The position numbers and the translations under genes were made by a program. A DNA stretch of 64,000 nucleotides from Calocera cornea HHB12733 (taxonomy: Eukaryota; Basidiomycota; Dacrymycetes; Dacrymycetales; Dacrymycetaceae): NCBI GenBank assembly GCA_001632435.1, contig KV424016.1, positions 1 to 64,000 of the forward strand. Reading direction: 5' to 3'. Within the stretch, counting starts at the first letter, position 1. Each line of letters opens with the position of its first letter. Of the stretch, positions 53,833 to 64,000 are shown one piece after another. The notes below the pieces were generated by a model. The model did not search any database. It had not been told where the DNA came from and worked only from the letters and a program-made list of their open reading frames with translations.

Positions 53833-56800
53833 CTACCTCCGCCGAGAGGCTCTCTTCTCCGCCCTGCTGCAGGCTTGGATTGCATCACCTATGGCTCTCA
53901 TCCATGAATGACACTCTCTGGGCGACGCCGCACGCAACGCGACCGATTCCCCACCTCTAGGATATGCCAGCACAAGCTGGAAGTGGGAGTCGTCTGAAGG
54001 GAGGATCAGAGATGAATGGGTGGGAGGCCAATGAACAGGACATACCTCGATTCGGCAGGTCTTTTATGGCAAGTTCCGTCAGGGGTATGGGCTAAGGTGC
54101 AGTGAGAAGGCATAAGGCCGAGCAGAGGAAGGCGACTGACCATGCGGTAAAGGGTCATAGGAGAGTCTGTTGTCATCACCAAAATGTCGGAACATAGGAA
54201 GACTTGCAGCTTCCGACCGCTCTTAGCCTTACATAGAGTACCTTCTTTCAGAAGCCGGCGTCGGCCCATGTAACGGGTATCCGAGTTGAGGATCAGTTGA
54301 CTTCGAGCTTGTCAGCCAAAACTTCAGAACAGAGTGCCTGGCATACCCGTTGCCAATCCACAAGTCCTTCGAGACTGCGGCTAGTCTTTCCTCACCCTCT
54401 CGTTCTCGTACGCTCTCATTGATGGTGTTCAATATTGAAGTGGCGATGTCGAGTGCTCTCTGGATAGCCGGGGCGTCGGGGCCCTCCGTGTAGTGCAAAA
54501 TCTGGACGAAAATTCAGCTGGTCGTCGAAGTAATCAGGTAACCTGACCGTACCTGACGAAGAAGCAGCGGATACCGTGTAATACGCTGCATTGGTTCCAG
54601 TAGATAGGAAGACAGGTCCAGCCCTCGTACTTGAGGATCACTCCGGAGTTGCTACACAATTGTTAGACTTGCCCCTAAAGACGGAGGAAGCCGTACCTCA
54701 AGGTGGGCTCCGAGGGGCTTGTTTGACTCTCGAAGACGTTGTAGGACCCGTGAAGCAGGCGCCTGATTAACGCAATATGACTGATACCCGTTGTCAGACC
54801 ATGACAATGGGAGATAAGGACTGAATACCTCGTAGATAGCCATGTTGGCCATATAGTCCTCAAGGATGTCGCCGATCATGTCAATATACAGGCGACATTG
54901 CTTTTGTCGCTCCTCCAGCGAGCTCAAGAAGGTCTAGATGACAGTCAAACAAGGGCCATTTGGAAAGTATATGGTCATATGACATAACATACCGAATTAC
55001 ACAGCAATATGTCCTCGATATTGTCGAATATTAGCTTGCCGGACTTGTCGTCGAGATATTCAATGACACTTCGGTAGAAGATCTGGCCAAGAATGAGCGG
55101 AAGAACCAATATACAGGGCAGCGGGTTACCTCCACAATGAGTTGCAAGTCGCGCACATACGTGTCTTCCGTATTGATGAGCTCAAAAATGGCCTGTGCAA
55201 GGCCGGTCAGCAAGGCCGCAGCATTCCATACGCGGGTATGTACTTCTTGTCGTTTCCTCTCGCGATCAGGCATCCCCTCAAGTGCTTCCTTGGATACGAG
55301 GGTTGACCATGTCTACAGCGATTCAGCCAACGACGAGTGAAAGCGGAAATTCTGCGGCTTACCGTCCCGAAAGCAGGACTATTTTCTCTCGAGACCTGTC
55401 CAGAGATTGGGGCACTGATTGGACCGCTGATGACAAGCGGCGGCTTGAGTTCTCCCACACCACCAGATGAAGGCTTGATCTTGCTGATGAAGCTCGCCCA
55501 GCTGGATCGCAGATCATCCGAGCGAGAGGGAGCATGCTGGGAGAACCTTGAGTCTACCGAGCCGACTGAGCCAATAGTCAGCACTGGAGATAACGGTGTA
55601 GGTCCGGGTGAAGACGGGGTAGGCATCGTCTCGAGGGAAATGGTCGAGGCGATAGATTGTCGGTTGTGCGACTGACGCTGCTTGTAGTCTTCATAGCGCT
55701 GGAATGCGTCATCCACATAGCGTATCTGAGGCGTCTGAGGACTGGGAGAAGGAGGGGGTATGATAGGGGTAGGCAGGGGCTTGTCCCGGTTCACCTCGGG
55801 AACAGTACGAAGTTTCTGCAGTTCAGAGACCTCGCCAAGCGGTGGGGGACGATGTCTGCGGCTCATTCGGCGAATAGGCGGGGGCGGCGGCTTCCTCTGG
55901 GTATCTGTCTTGACAACGAGTCCAGCCGCCTGCATGACGCGTTGCCTTTCTACCTCGCGAGCTGTTTGCTCCGCCAGCCGCTTGGCCTCGCGTGCGCGCC
56001 TGTCCTCCTCGAGGCCAGCCTCGTGGCCGTCCTCGTCCTCGTCGCTCTCGAACGACAGGTATTCGTCAGATGAGGAATCGGCCTCATCATCAGCGACCGG
56101 CTCGGAGCTTGGAACAGGGGAGGGAGGTGCAGGGCTAAGGGTAGAGGAAGAGAGAACAGGGGGAGAAAGGCCCAGCCCAACAGGCATCGCGCTGGTGGAC
56201 GATGAGGGCACTGAAGAAGGGTCAACAAAACCGGGGTCAACGTCATCCGCCACGCGAGCCAGCTCGTGATCTTCCGGAAGCTTTGCCGTAGGCTCCGTTT
56301 CATCCTCTGCTTCTTTTGCTTCTGTGGCTTCCATCGGCTGAGGTTGAGGCGGACCCTGGGTGACGGTCTTGACGCTGTCTGTGTTCGCACCTAGAACTGG
56401 AGAAAATTTGGCCAAAGGATATATCATTGAAGGACAGTACCGATAGTGGGGAGAGAGGCGACACCGTGTAATGATGTGCGTAGTGATTGAAGGTTGTAGT
56501 AGGGTTGTAGGAATTTTCAAGGAAGAGGGAAAGCACCGAAAAGAACTATTTCAGCCTGGATTCGACGTAAGACGGACGGACTCCGCGAAGCTGGCGCGGC
56601 AACTAACCTTGGAGCTCCAGATACGCCGCCGGGACATTAAAGATGACCCCGCCCTGCTCCGCCTTCCACCAATTTTCGTCGCTGCGGTCCACGACAGTGA
56701 TGTGGTCGCCTTCAGCGAAGGGCAACTCCTCGGGGCTCGAGCCCTGATACGGGTACAGGGCCTTGGCAGCCATGACTACGACAGTATTAGCGCGTAGTAC

Positions 56801-59800
56801 CGATGCTGGTCATGGGACGCACTGTTGTTCATCTCCTCAACATAGCTGCGCGGGAAGAAGCCTTCGTCGCCGCTCTTGACGATGGAGCCGTACCACCAAT
56901 CACCGCCCGACTTGGACGGGTGCGCCGTGATAACGACATTTTCCTCAAATTCTATCGTGACATCAGCACCCGAATAACCACACGAAAGGGATTAGACTCA
57001 CGAAGATCCTCGCTCCTCTGACCGTGGTACGGGTAGAGCGTCCGAACACGAACATCTGCGACCATCATCAGGAGCCAGCCTGGTGCTCACAAGGCCAGCA
57101 CGCTCACCCTTATCCATATCCACGTCGGCCATGGGCCCGCCAGATACCGCCTCCTGCACATGCGCTTCTTCGTGCTCTTCAATCTGAATCTGGGGTACGC
57201 TGCTCCTGACCGGCTCGGCTTCCTGCTCCTCCTCGTCTTCCTCCGCGAGGCTAGGCACGCTGGGGGCGACGCTGGAATTAGCGTGGTCGGCCGCGAGCCC
57301 GGCGTACCAGTCCACGCTCTGCCTGTTGGCGGAGCGGGGCATAGGCTCCGCCTGCTCGTGCTCCGCATGCTCCGGCTCGGGGGAAGCGCTGTACGCCTGG
57401 CGGGGGGGCTCGAGCGCCTCGGGCGGCGGGTGGGCAATATGCTCCGGCGCGTCGATCTCGCCGATCACGCGGCCGCCAGAGGCAGGGCCCGACCGGTCGT
57501 TCGTCACCGTCTTGCGCAGCCGCGTGCCCTGCTGGATGCCGCTCAGAACCGCGCCCATGTCCACTGGCCCAGCGGCGGGAGCCGGGATGGGAGCGGCAAT
57601 TCCGCCCGCTGAGGGTGGGGCGGGAGCTGGTGGGGCGGGGGGAGCAGGCGCGGGCGGCGCACCACCGACGACCGGGGTGGTCGGTGTGCTCCCGCGGCCG
57701 ATGGACTGCCCGCTCGTAGGGCGCGCGGGCATGATCCCTCCAAACAGCTGCTTGGCGAGCACGGCGCGCGTGTTCCGGCTGGCGGTGTACTCGTCGTCCG
57801 AGGAATCGTCGTCGTCCGACTTCTCCTTGATCGAGTCCCAGTCGCTGTCGCTCGGCGTCTGGCTTATCGCGGGGCGCACGGGGCCTGGGGAGGCGGCCGT
57901 CTTGGGTGGTGCGGGGGCGGCGGCGGCGGCAGCACCGCCAGGCTTGAAGAAGGGGTTGTTGCCCGCACCCGGGGTGCCGGTGCCGCTCGTCGTAGGCGCC
58001 GCCGCAGTGGGCGCCGGCCCGTCCTTGCGGAACGGGTTGTGCCGCTGCGGGGTAGCGCTGCCGTTCATTCCCGTCGGGGCTGCCGGGGCTGCCGGGGCCG
58101 GGGCCGGGGGCGCGGGAGGCGGAGGCGGTGGCGCGGGGGCAGGCGCAGGCGACGCCTCAGCAGGCTTAGGGGTGGTATCGACGGGGCGGGGCGTGCGCGC
58201 GGCCTCCCTCTCCTTGCGCATGCGCTCCTCGGCCTCGCGCTCCTCCTGCTCCTCGCGCTCGAGCTGGGCAAGCCGGTCGAGCCGGGCCTGCCGGGCAGCT
58301 CTGAGCGAGGCCTCCCGTTCCTGCAGGGCGAGCTCTTCGGGGTCGAGCGCTGCGGCCGCGGGAGGGGTCGGGGCGCTGACGGACACTACTGGGGCTTTGG
58401 GCGCGGGCGGGGCGGGGGACGCAGCGGGCCGGGCGACAGGTGCGGGCGGCGGGGGAGGCGGGGCTGGGGCAGCCTGCGGCGTGGGCGCAGCGACGACCGG
58501 CTTGCGCAGAGGCGGGGGCGGGGGCGCCGCCCGTCCCTTCGGCTTGGGGGGCGCAGCCGGCGTCCTGCCGGGGGTAGCGGGCATGGCCGGCTCCGCCACG
58601 GGAGCGGGCGGCGGGGCGGGGGACGAAGCCGCGCGCTCCCGGTCTAACCTCTCCCTGCGCGTGCGCTCGCGCTCCTCCGCCTCCTGCTCAGCAAGGCGCG
58701 AGCGCTCCTCCTTCTCCCTCTTCTCCTGCTCGAGCCTCCTGCCCACGTCCTCGTCCACGACCGCCGCTGCTCCGCCCGGTGCGCCGCCCGAGGGCGGGGC
58801 AGGGGAGGGCGCCGGGGAGGGCGCGAGCCCGAGAGCGCGCTGGCGCTCCATTATCCGCCGCTGCGCTTCGGCCTTGAGGAAGGCCGCCCGCTCCTCAGGG
58901 GTCATGTGCTTCGTGTTGGGCGCCGTGCTCGCCGGCGCGGAGGTGGGCGCGGGGGGCGGCGCTGGGGGCGGGGCGGTCGCTGCGGAGGAAGGCGGCGGGG
59001 GCGGGGCGGGCGAGCGCGAGTCGAGTCGCGTACGGTCGCGCTCGTCGTACGACCGGTCCCGGTCGCGCCTGTCGTAGTCGCGATCGCGGTCCCTCTCCCT
59101 CTCCCTGTCGCGGTCATAGTCGCGATCGCGATCCCGGCCATACTCGCGGTCCCGATCATACCGCTCCCCCGCGTCGTCCTTGTCGAACGTGCCGCGCTCG
59201 TACCCGCGCTCGTCCTCCCTGAACCCGGCCCGGCCAAAGCTGTCGTTCCTCCGATCGCGCTCTTCCTTCCACCGGTCGCCCTCGCGCCGCCGGCGCCGCT
59301 CGCGCTCCTCGACCTTGCGCTCGACCTCGGGCACCTTTTCGTGCACGAGGCTCCAGAGCTCGCGCTCGAGCCGCCGGCGCTCCTCGGCCGTCGCGGAGGA
59401 CCCGCGGCGCTGGGCAAACTCGAGGTCGTCCTTGACCCTCCGGATGCGCCAGCGCATGTCGTCCAGCTCCCGATCGAGCGCCTCGTCCTCCTTGTCCACA
59501 CTCGCACTCCTCTCTAACGCGCGGCCCGCCTCCTCCAGCTCGCGCTTCATCACGCCCAGGTCCTCGCGCCTGCCCTCGCCCGGGTCTTCGCCCTCGAACC
59601 GCACCGCCCGGCGGTCAATATGCCGCTTGTTGCTCGTGTACCCGCGCACGTCCGGGCCAGCATCGTCGTGCTTGTACACGGTCGCGTCCTTGCGCGCCGG
59701 AGGCGGGGCTTCGGGGTTCAGCAGGCTGCGCGTCTTGGCGTACGAGGTTGGGCCGGGGCTGGGCGTGTGCGCGGTGGGGGACGGGGCGCCGCCGCGCGTG

Positions 59801-60719
59801 TCGGTGCGCAGGAGGTCTTTGAGGAAGTCCACGGAGGAGGAGAGGTCCCGCGAGGAGGGGGGCACGAGCTCCGGCGGCAGACTCTGCGGGACGGGGGCGC
59901 CATTGAGTCCTGTACACGCGATCACACACACCAATCAGCACATCATACATATATGCGCCCGAAAAGACACGCACGTCGGTAGATGAGCCCCATGGCAACA
60001 TGAAACTCGCCCAGGCTGAGCTTGCCCCGGTTGTCTGCATCGGCGAGCGTCCAGATCTGGGCGAGCTCGTCCCTGCTCAGCCCGCTCTGGCCAAACACCT
60101 CGAGCGCGGTGGAGCCATCGATGAAGCCGGTGTTGCTCGTGTCCCACGCGCGGAAGATCGAGTCGTACTGTTTCTTCTCTTCGCGCGTGAGCGCCCAACT
60201 CGTCGGCTTGGCACCCTGCTGCTGCTGCTGCTGCTGGGGGGCACCGGTGGGCTGCGGGCCGAGCTGGGGCACGGGGGGTGCGGCGAAGGACTGGGGGAGG
60301 GCGGCGGGGAGGTTCAACCCCCCCTGGCCGGAGTACGGTGCGGACGGGTTGAGCGGCATGAACGTGTTGGCCATCGTGAGCAGCCTTGGGTCGACCGGGC
60401 CGGAGGGGTAGCCAGTGGCCTGGGGCATGAGGCGGCCCTGGAAGCCCGTCTGCTGAGGGGAGAGGCCCATGCCGCCCATGCCGGCGAATTGGCCTGGGAA
60501 GCCAGTCGCTTGGGGCATCAGTCCGCCGCCGCCGCCTGGGAACTGGCCTGGTACGCCGAGGTTGGAGGGGAGGGCTGAGGGGGCGGCGGGGTAGGCGGTG
60601 CGGATGGGGGACTGGAACTGCATCTGGGGGAGTTGGGGCTGGAGCGGCTGGAGTTGGGGCTGCTGGAGCGGGTAGCCGGTGGGCTGCTGGTACAGCGGGC
60701 GCTGCTGGTTCCAGGCCAT
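53833..60719 (-). CDS. CIN1: Intersectin-like scaffold: EH, coiled coil, WH2, two SH3, DH-PH (Rho GEF)
   Basis: Fifteen exons: 60719-59975, 59909-57108, 57055-57002, 56951-56823, 56775-56608, 56390-55363, 55312-55130, 55082-54993, 54933-54829, 54780-54697, 54651-54553, 54501-54347, 54300-54141, 54091-54046 and 53993-53833; 2002 aa, all phases consistent. Seen in order: Gln-rich N-terminus with LMPQATG repeats; EH domain with EF-hand loop [17 protein letters not shown] and [21 protein letters not shown]; charged coiled coil with an RD-dipeptide run; proline-rich arms; WH2-type [18 protein letters not shown]3 [10 protein letters not shown]...[25 protein letters not shown]3 [17 protein letters not shown]...[27 protein letters not shown]...[33 protein letters not shown]...WMRAIGDAI. 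Family knowledge: the Cryptococcus intersectin Cin1 links endocytosis to Cdc42/actin signalling. No C2 domain is present at the end, unlike long animal intersectins. Confidence 0.93.
59040..59165 (-). repeat. Repeat coding an Arg/Asp dipeptide run in the intersectin
   Basis: CGCGATC/CGGTC-type hexamer repetition encodes alternating RD/RE residues ([17 protein letters not shown]), which follow the coiled coil. Confidence 0.7.
60213..60237 (-). repeat. CAG repeat coding polyglutamine in the intersectin
   Basis: CTG trinucleotide run on the plus strand encodes about seven glutamines just before the EH domain. Confidence 0.75.
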
Positions 60720-61043
60720 GCCGGGCTGGGGTATACGTTGGAGAGCAGAGGATGGAGGGAGGGGTGCAGCCTGACAACCACGGGTGGGTGTCGTGGGTGT
60801 CGTGGAAGGCAGGAAGGAGCGCGGGACGCAGTCGGTGCACCGCAATCGTCATTCGCCCTTTCTCGCGGAGGGGTTTAGGGCAGGCCCAGGCGCGCGTGGG
60901 GGTCGCCACCCGTCGGATTGGGCTCAACTTGCGCTCAGGGATCGGGATCGGTCGCCACCGGCACTCCTACTGACCCGTTTACTCGACTGGCGCATATACT
61001 GGCTGCCCTGGTGCGCCTAACAGTCTAACGGCCGACGACCACG
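60720..61043. promoter_or_regulatory. 324 bp divergent promoter intersectin / CDC73
   Basis: Only 324 bp separates the two start codons. It contains repeated GTCGTGG/CATGGG-type strings but no TATA box; a shared promoter is likely. Confidence 0.5.
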
Positions 61044-62953
61044 ATGGCGGACCCGCTGCTCCTCCTGCGCGCCTCGCTGCAATCGCCGACGCCGCCGCTG
61101 CTCCTCCTCTCCCCCGACCCGGCGCCCTCCAACGCCGCCCCCTCCCTCGCCATCGCCACCCACCTCCTCCTCCCGCCCTCCCCCGCCGCTCTCCCCAAGT
61201 CCGCCCCCACCCGCCTCCTCCGCCCGGGCCACGCTCTCACCGAGGGCGAGACACCGCCGGACCCGGACAAGGACCCGGGCAAGTTCCACACCCTCGACGC
61301 GGTGTACTACCTCTGGCTGGCGCGCGCCGACGGGCCCGGGGACTACTTCCGCAAGGCCCGCGATGCCGCGCTCGCCTCGCCCGCAGTGAGCCTCGTCGAC
61401 CGCCGCGCCGTCCTCGCCTGGCTCCTCGACCCCTCCGCCCCCGCCCCGCCCACCCTCGTCCCCCTCCCCTCGCCCGAGCAAGCCCCAGGCGAACAACACA
61501 GCTACATCGCCCCCCCCGACGGGCCCACCACGCCCCCCGGCTCCCCCCCGCACGGGTACACAGAGCGCCTCCGCCTCTCGGGCGCGAAGCGGCGCTACGT
61601 GCCCGACGAGGCGGACAGGGAGTGGGTAAAGCGGCTCAAGGCGGAGGAGGTCGTCCTGCGGGATCGGAACAGTGTGCTGAGGGGGCTCAAGCTGAACGTC
61701 CGTCTCTTCTCCTTCTCCCTCTCCCTCTCCCACTTCCCACCCCCCTCCACATCCACCCCTCCCCCAGGCCCAGGGCGTAGTGCGCGACCTGGAGTTGGAC
61801 TGCATGCATGGATACACAGCAAGCTGACGCGCTCCCGCAGAACTACTCCGAGCTCCGCACGTCCATCCAGCGCCGTCTCAAGCTCGCAAAGGAAGTGCCC
61901 AAGCCCGCAGCGCGCAACAGCAGTGGTGCCGTGCCCGCCGAGGCCAAGGCCAAGAAAGCCAGTGCGTGCCCCTTCCCCTTCTTCTCCTTCACATCCCGTC
62001 TCTGGGCCGTCCTGCTGCCCTGCTGCCTTTGGGCCGGGAGCAGCATTGGCCGTGGTGTGATATCTTTGAGCGTTGTGCTGTGCTGTGCAGGCTGTCTCTG
62101 TACCGCCCACTAACGGCCCCGTGCGCAGAGAACCAGCACCCGATCATAATGATCTCCTCCTCGCCCACCTCGCTCATAACGATGCACAACGTCAAGCTCT
62201 TCCTCGAGACGGCGACCTTCACGCCCTCCCAGCAAGCGCGCGACGCCGCCCTCGCCCAGGGCATCACGAAAGCGGAGGACGTGATCCCCGTGTACAGGAA
62301 GCGCGTCGTGACGCTGCCGAGCGGGGAGGTGCAGGAGCGCCTCGGCAAGTACTTTGTGGTGGATGGCGTGGAGGCGCTGGGCAAATTCGGCTTTGGCGGC
62401 GATCCGTGGTAAGTGCCTCTTCTACAGTACTTCCTCCATTCCCCGCCGCCTCTCTCCCTCTTTCCCCCCTTCCCCTCCTCCCCGCACCGAGCCGAGCCGA
62501 GCCGAGTAGCTGACCCAGCGTGCGCAGGGACCGCGTAGTCTGCGTGCTCACGACCGGCCAGTCCTGGCAGTTCAAGCCCTACAAGTGGCCCGACCCCAAG
62601 GCGCTCTTCCACAACGTCAAGGGCGTGTACGTCCAGTGGGCGCATGACCCGTCCAACAACGCCATCAAGGACTGGAACGTCAGTGTGCTCAAGGTGCGTT
62701 CCTGTCCTGCCCCTTTCTCTCTGTCTTTCTTTCTGTCTTTCTTTCTTTCTTGCGTTCATTCGACTGCTTCGTCGCCCTCCCGGCCTTCGCAACCGGTTTC
62801 GCCTTGGTGTTTGACTGCCAGAGGGCTCGCGCTGACGTGCGTGCGCAGGTGGATCAGAGCAGGAGACACGTGGACAAGTCCGTCGTCGCCCAGTTCTGGA
62901 AGGAGCTCGACGCCTGGGTTGGCCTGCACAAGCCGTGGTTGGCGAACAACTAG
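61044..62953 (+). CDS. CDC73: CDC73/parafibromin, subunit of the PAF1 transcription elongation complex
   Basis: Exons 61044-61697, 61841-61961, 62129-62408, 62528-62693 and 62849-62953 give 441 aa. Its introns (119-167 nt) are about three times longer than those of its neighbours and pyrimidine-rich. Seen: N-terminal DPLLLLRASLQ and DAVYYLWL; RLSGAKRRYVPDEADREWVKRLKAEE and RDRNSVLRGLKLNNYSELR; then the Ras-like C-terminal domain with HPIIMISSSPTSLITMHNVKLFL, DRVVCVLTTGQSWQFKPYKWPDP, IKDWNVSVLKVDQSRRHVDKSVVAQFW. Family knowledge: PAF1C binds RNA polymerase II and promotes elongation and histone modification; the C-terminal domain contacts the CTD and chromatin. A CTTTCTTT microsatellite lies inside intron 4 (62715-62752). 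Confidence 0.95.
62715..62752. repeat. TTTC microsatellite in CDC73 intron 4
   Basis: Runs of ctttctttctg in the polypyrimidine part of the intron; could be polymorphic. Confidence 0.65.
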
Positions 62954-63259
62954 CCGCCTGTCCGCCCTGTCTCCCGTCCCCTGTCTTTCCCTCCTTCAGT
63001 CCGCACTCTATGGTCTCCCCTGTCAGTGTGCTTCAAAAGGGCGACTAGTACCCAGATGTGGCCTGCACAGCGAGTGTTGCCTGGGTGTTTGGCGCGTTGG
63101 CTAGGCGCTCCGTTCGAGGGCTATGTGACTCTGATCTCATGTATTGGGCTTGTACGACCTAATGACCATCTCTTCCCGTGCATATCGATTCTATTCCGTT
63201 TCAAACGCTTTCTCCGCCTGCGTATATTCTAGATAACACCCCGGCGCACACCAACCCGC
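62954..63259. other. Convergent 3' intergenic region
   Basis: Between the CDC73 and PhyH-like stop codons. Nothing but presumed 3' UTRs. Confidence 0.4.
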
Positions 63260-64000
63260 TCACATCGGCAGCACCGGGTCGTCCTCGGCCCTCTTCGCCT
63301 GCATGTGAATATGGGTCCGAGTCCCCTCGGGGAACTTATTGGGCCCATGGGGCCGATCGAGCCCCTGCCGCTTGTTGAACTCCTCGAGCTCCTTCCCGCC
63401 CTTCAGGTACACGCTGTCCACGGCCTTGGGGTCCTTGCCCGCCCTGACCGCGGCCGCCTGCAGGCGCTCGAGCTCCTCCTGGATGCGCGCAGCCTTGTAC
63501 GTGTAGTTGCGCGGGTAGTACGTGCGCCGCGGCGCCGTCGGCGCGTACTCGGCCGCGGGGAGGCGCGGGACGCCCAGCGCGCGGAGGACGACCTGCTCGA
63601 CGAGCGAGTAGTCCGCCGGGTCCTCGCGGTCGAACACGAAGGGCGCGCGCAGCGTCACGTGCGGGTTGGCGATCACGCGCGGGTGGCGCGTGTGGTTCTG
63701 GCTTGCGGCGTGCGGCTGTGGCGGGCGACTGTTAGCTAGTGTGCGTGTGTGTAGACCGGGAGGGAAGGGGGACCTACGAGGTAGACATGCGTGATGAACG
63801 TATCGCCGGCTTTGCCCGTCATCTGCTCACCGCGTTAGAGGGTATGGGCAAGGATGGGACGGTAAAGACATGCCTCGGTGAAGACCTTGCAGTTCTTGAT
63901 GTGCGCATACGTCTCCGGAGGGAAAGGCGGGTCGAGGCCCTCGCGGTGGCTCAAGAAGAACTGGCAGACGGCCTTGATGCTATGTACAATCGCCGTGGTC
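63260..64000 (-). CDS. Phytanoyl-CoA dioxygenase (PhyH)-like protein, 3' part, runs off the window
   Basis: Visible exons: at least 64000-63874, then 63822-63778 and 63715-63260; about 208 residues. Reads AVCQFFLSHREGLDPPFPPETY, MTGKAGDTFITHVYL, PHAASQNHTRHPRVIANPHVTLRAPF, then an Arg/Glu-rich C-tail with PRRTYYPRNYTYKAARIQEELERL. The THVYLPHAASQNHTRHPR segment holds the distal iron-ligand His and the 2-oxoglutarate-binding Arg position of PhyH-type Fe(II)/2OG oxygenases. The proximal HxD lies outside the window. Family knowledge: hydroxylases of diverse substrates; the fungal group's substrate is undefined. The first visible intron needs a GC donor (see findings). The bases before about 63980 could be intron rather than exon. 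Confidence 0.8.

Noticed and set aside
57326..59077. 583-codon plus-strand frame opposite the intersectin
   Set aside because: Ala/Gly-rich shadow of the proline-rich tract; low complexity and no start context.
61777..61805. Extra small CDC73 exon (GCCCAGGGCGTAGTGCGCGA)
   Set aside because: Possible after a CCCCCAG acceptor, but no donor keeps the frame into the next exon; direct joining of 61697 to 61841 does and matches the family.

Overview
The window is nuclear DNA of a filamentous basidiomycete, most likely an Agaricomycete. Nearly every gene is split by 45-70 nt GT-AG introns, TATA-type promoters are visible, and the gene set includes fungus-specific families: DUF6699, a tandem-cupredoxin surface protein, MLKL-like/NB-ARC/TPR receptors, a Cin1-type intersectin and a fungal phosphoketolase. 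No bacterial operons, CRISPR arrays, rRNA or convincing tRNA genes were found. Exon structures below were assembled by hand by joining reading frames across GT-AG sites; each complete multi-exon model closes in frame.

Left part (1-27 kb): a 5'-truncated SUV3 mitochondrial RNA helicase and a convergent gene of unknown function; a 154-aa orphan; a minus-strand NLR-like receptor (NLR1) carrying an in-frame TAG; a GNAT acetyltransferase; an MFS transporter; a 3.4 kb gene-free island; a GIY-YIG/T5orf172 protein; an intronless phosphoketolase; a ricin-B-type lectin; a double-cupredoxin GPI-type protein; a 574 bp MITE-like element with 110 bp inverted ends; and LCP5 (ribosome biogenesis).

Middle part (27-47 kb): a second NLR (NLR2) that shares the intron positions and phases of NLR1 and points away from it; an aromatic-amino-acid decarboxylase; a decayed short-chain dehydrogenase fragment; two DUF6699 genes; a C2H2 zinc-finger protein; mitochondrial tryptophanyl-tRNA synthetase and NAA35 (NatC) sharing a 127 bp divergent promoter; and a small EXPERA-like membrane protein in seven exons.

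Right part (47-64 kb): a RhoGAP protein; an HMG-box protein; a 15-exon, about 2000-aa intersectin (EH, coiled coil, WH2, SH3, SH3, DH, PH) linking endocytosis, actin and Rho-GTPase signalling; CDC73 of the PAF1 complex, divergent from the intersectin; and the 3' part of a phytanoyl-CoA-dioxygenase-like gene.

The most distinctive content is the divergent pair of MLKL-like/NB-ARC/TPR genes, candidates for fungal allorecognition or programmed cell death. One member is apparently broken or subject to stop-codon readthrough. Housekeeping genes (SUV3, LCP5, MSW1, NAA35, CIN1, CDC73) frame these accessory genes.
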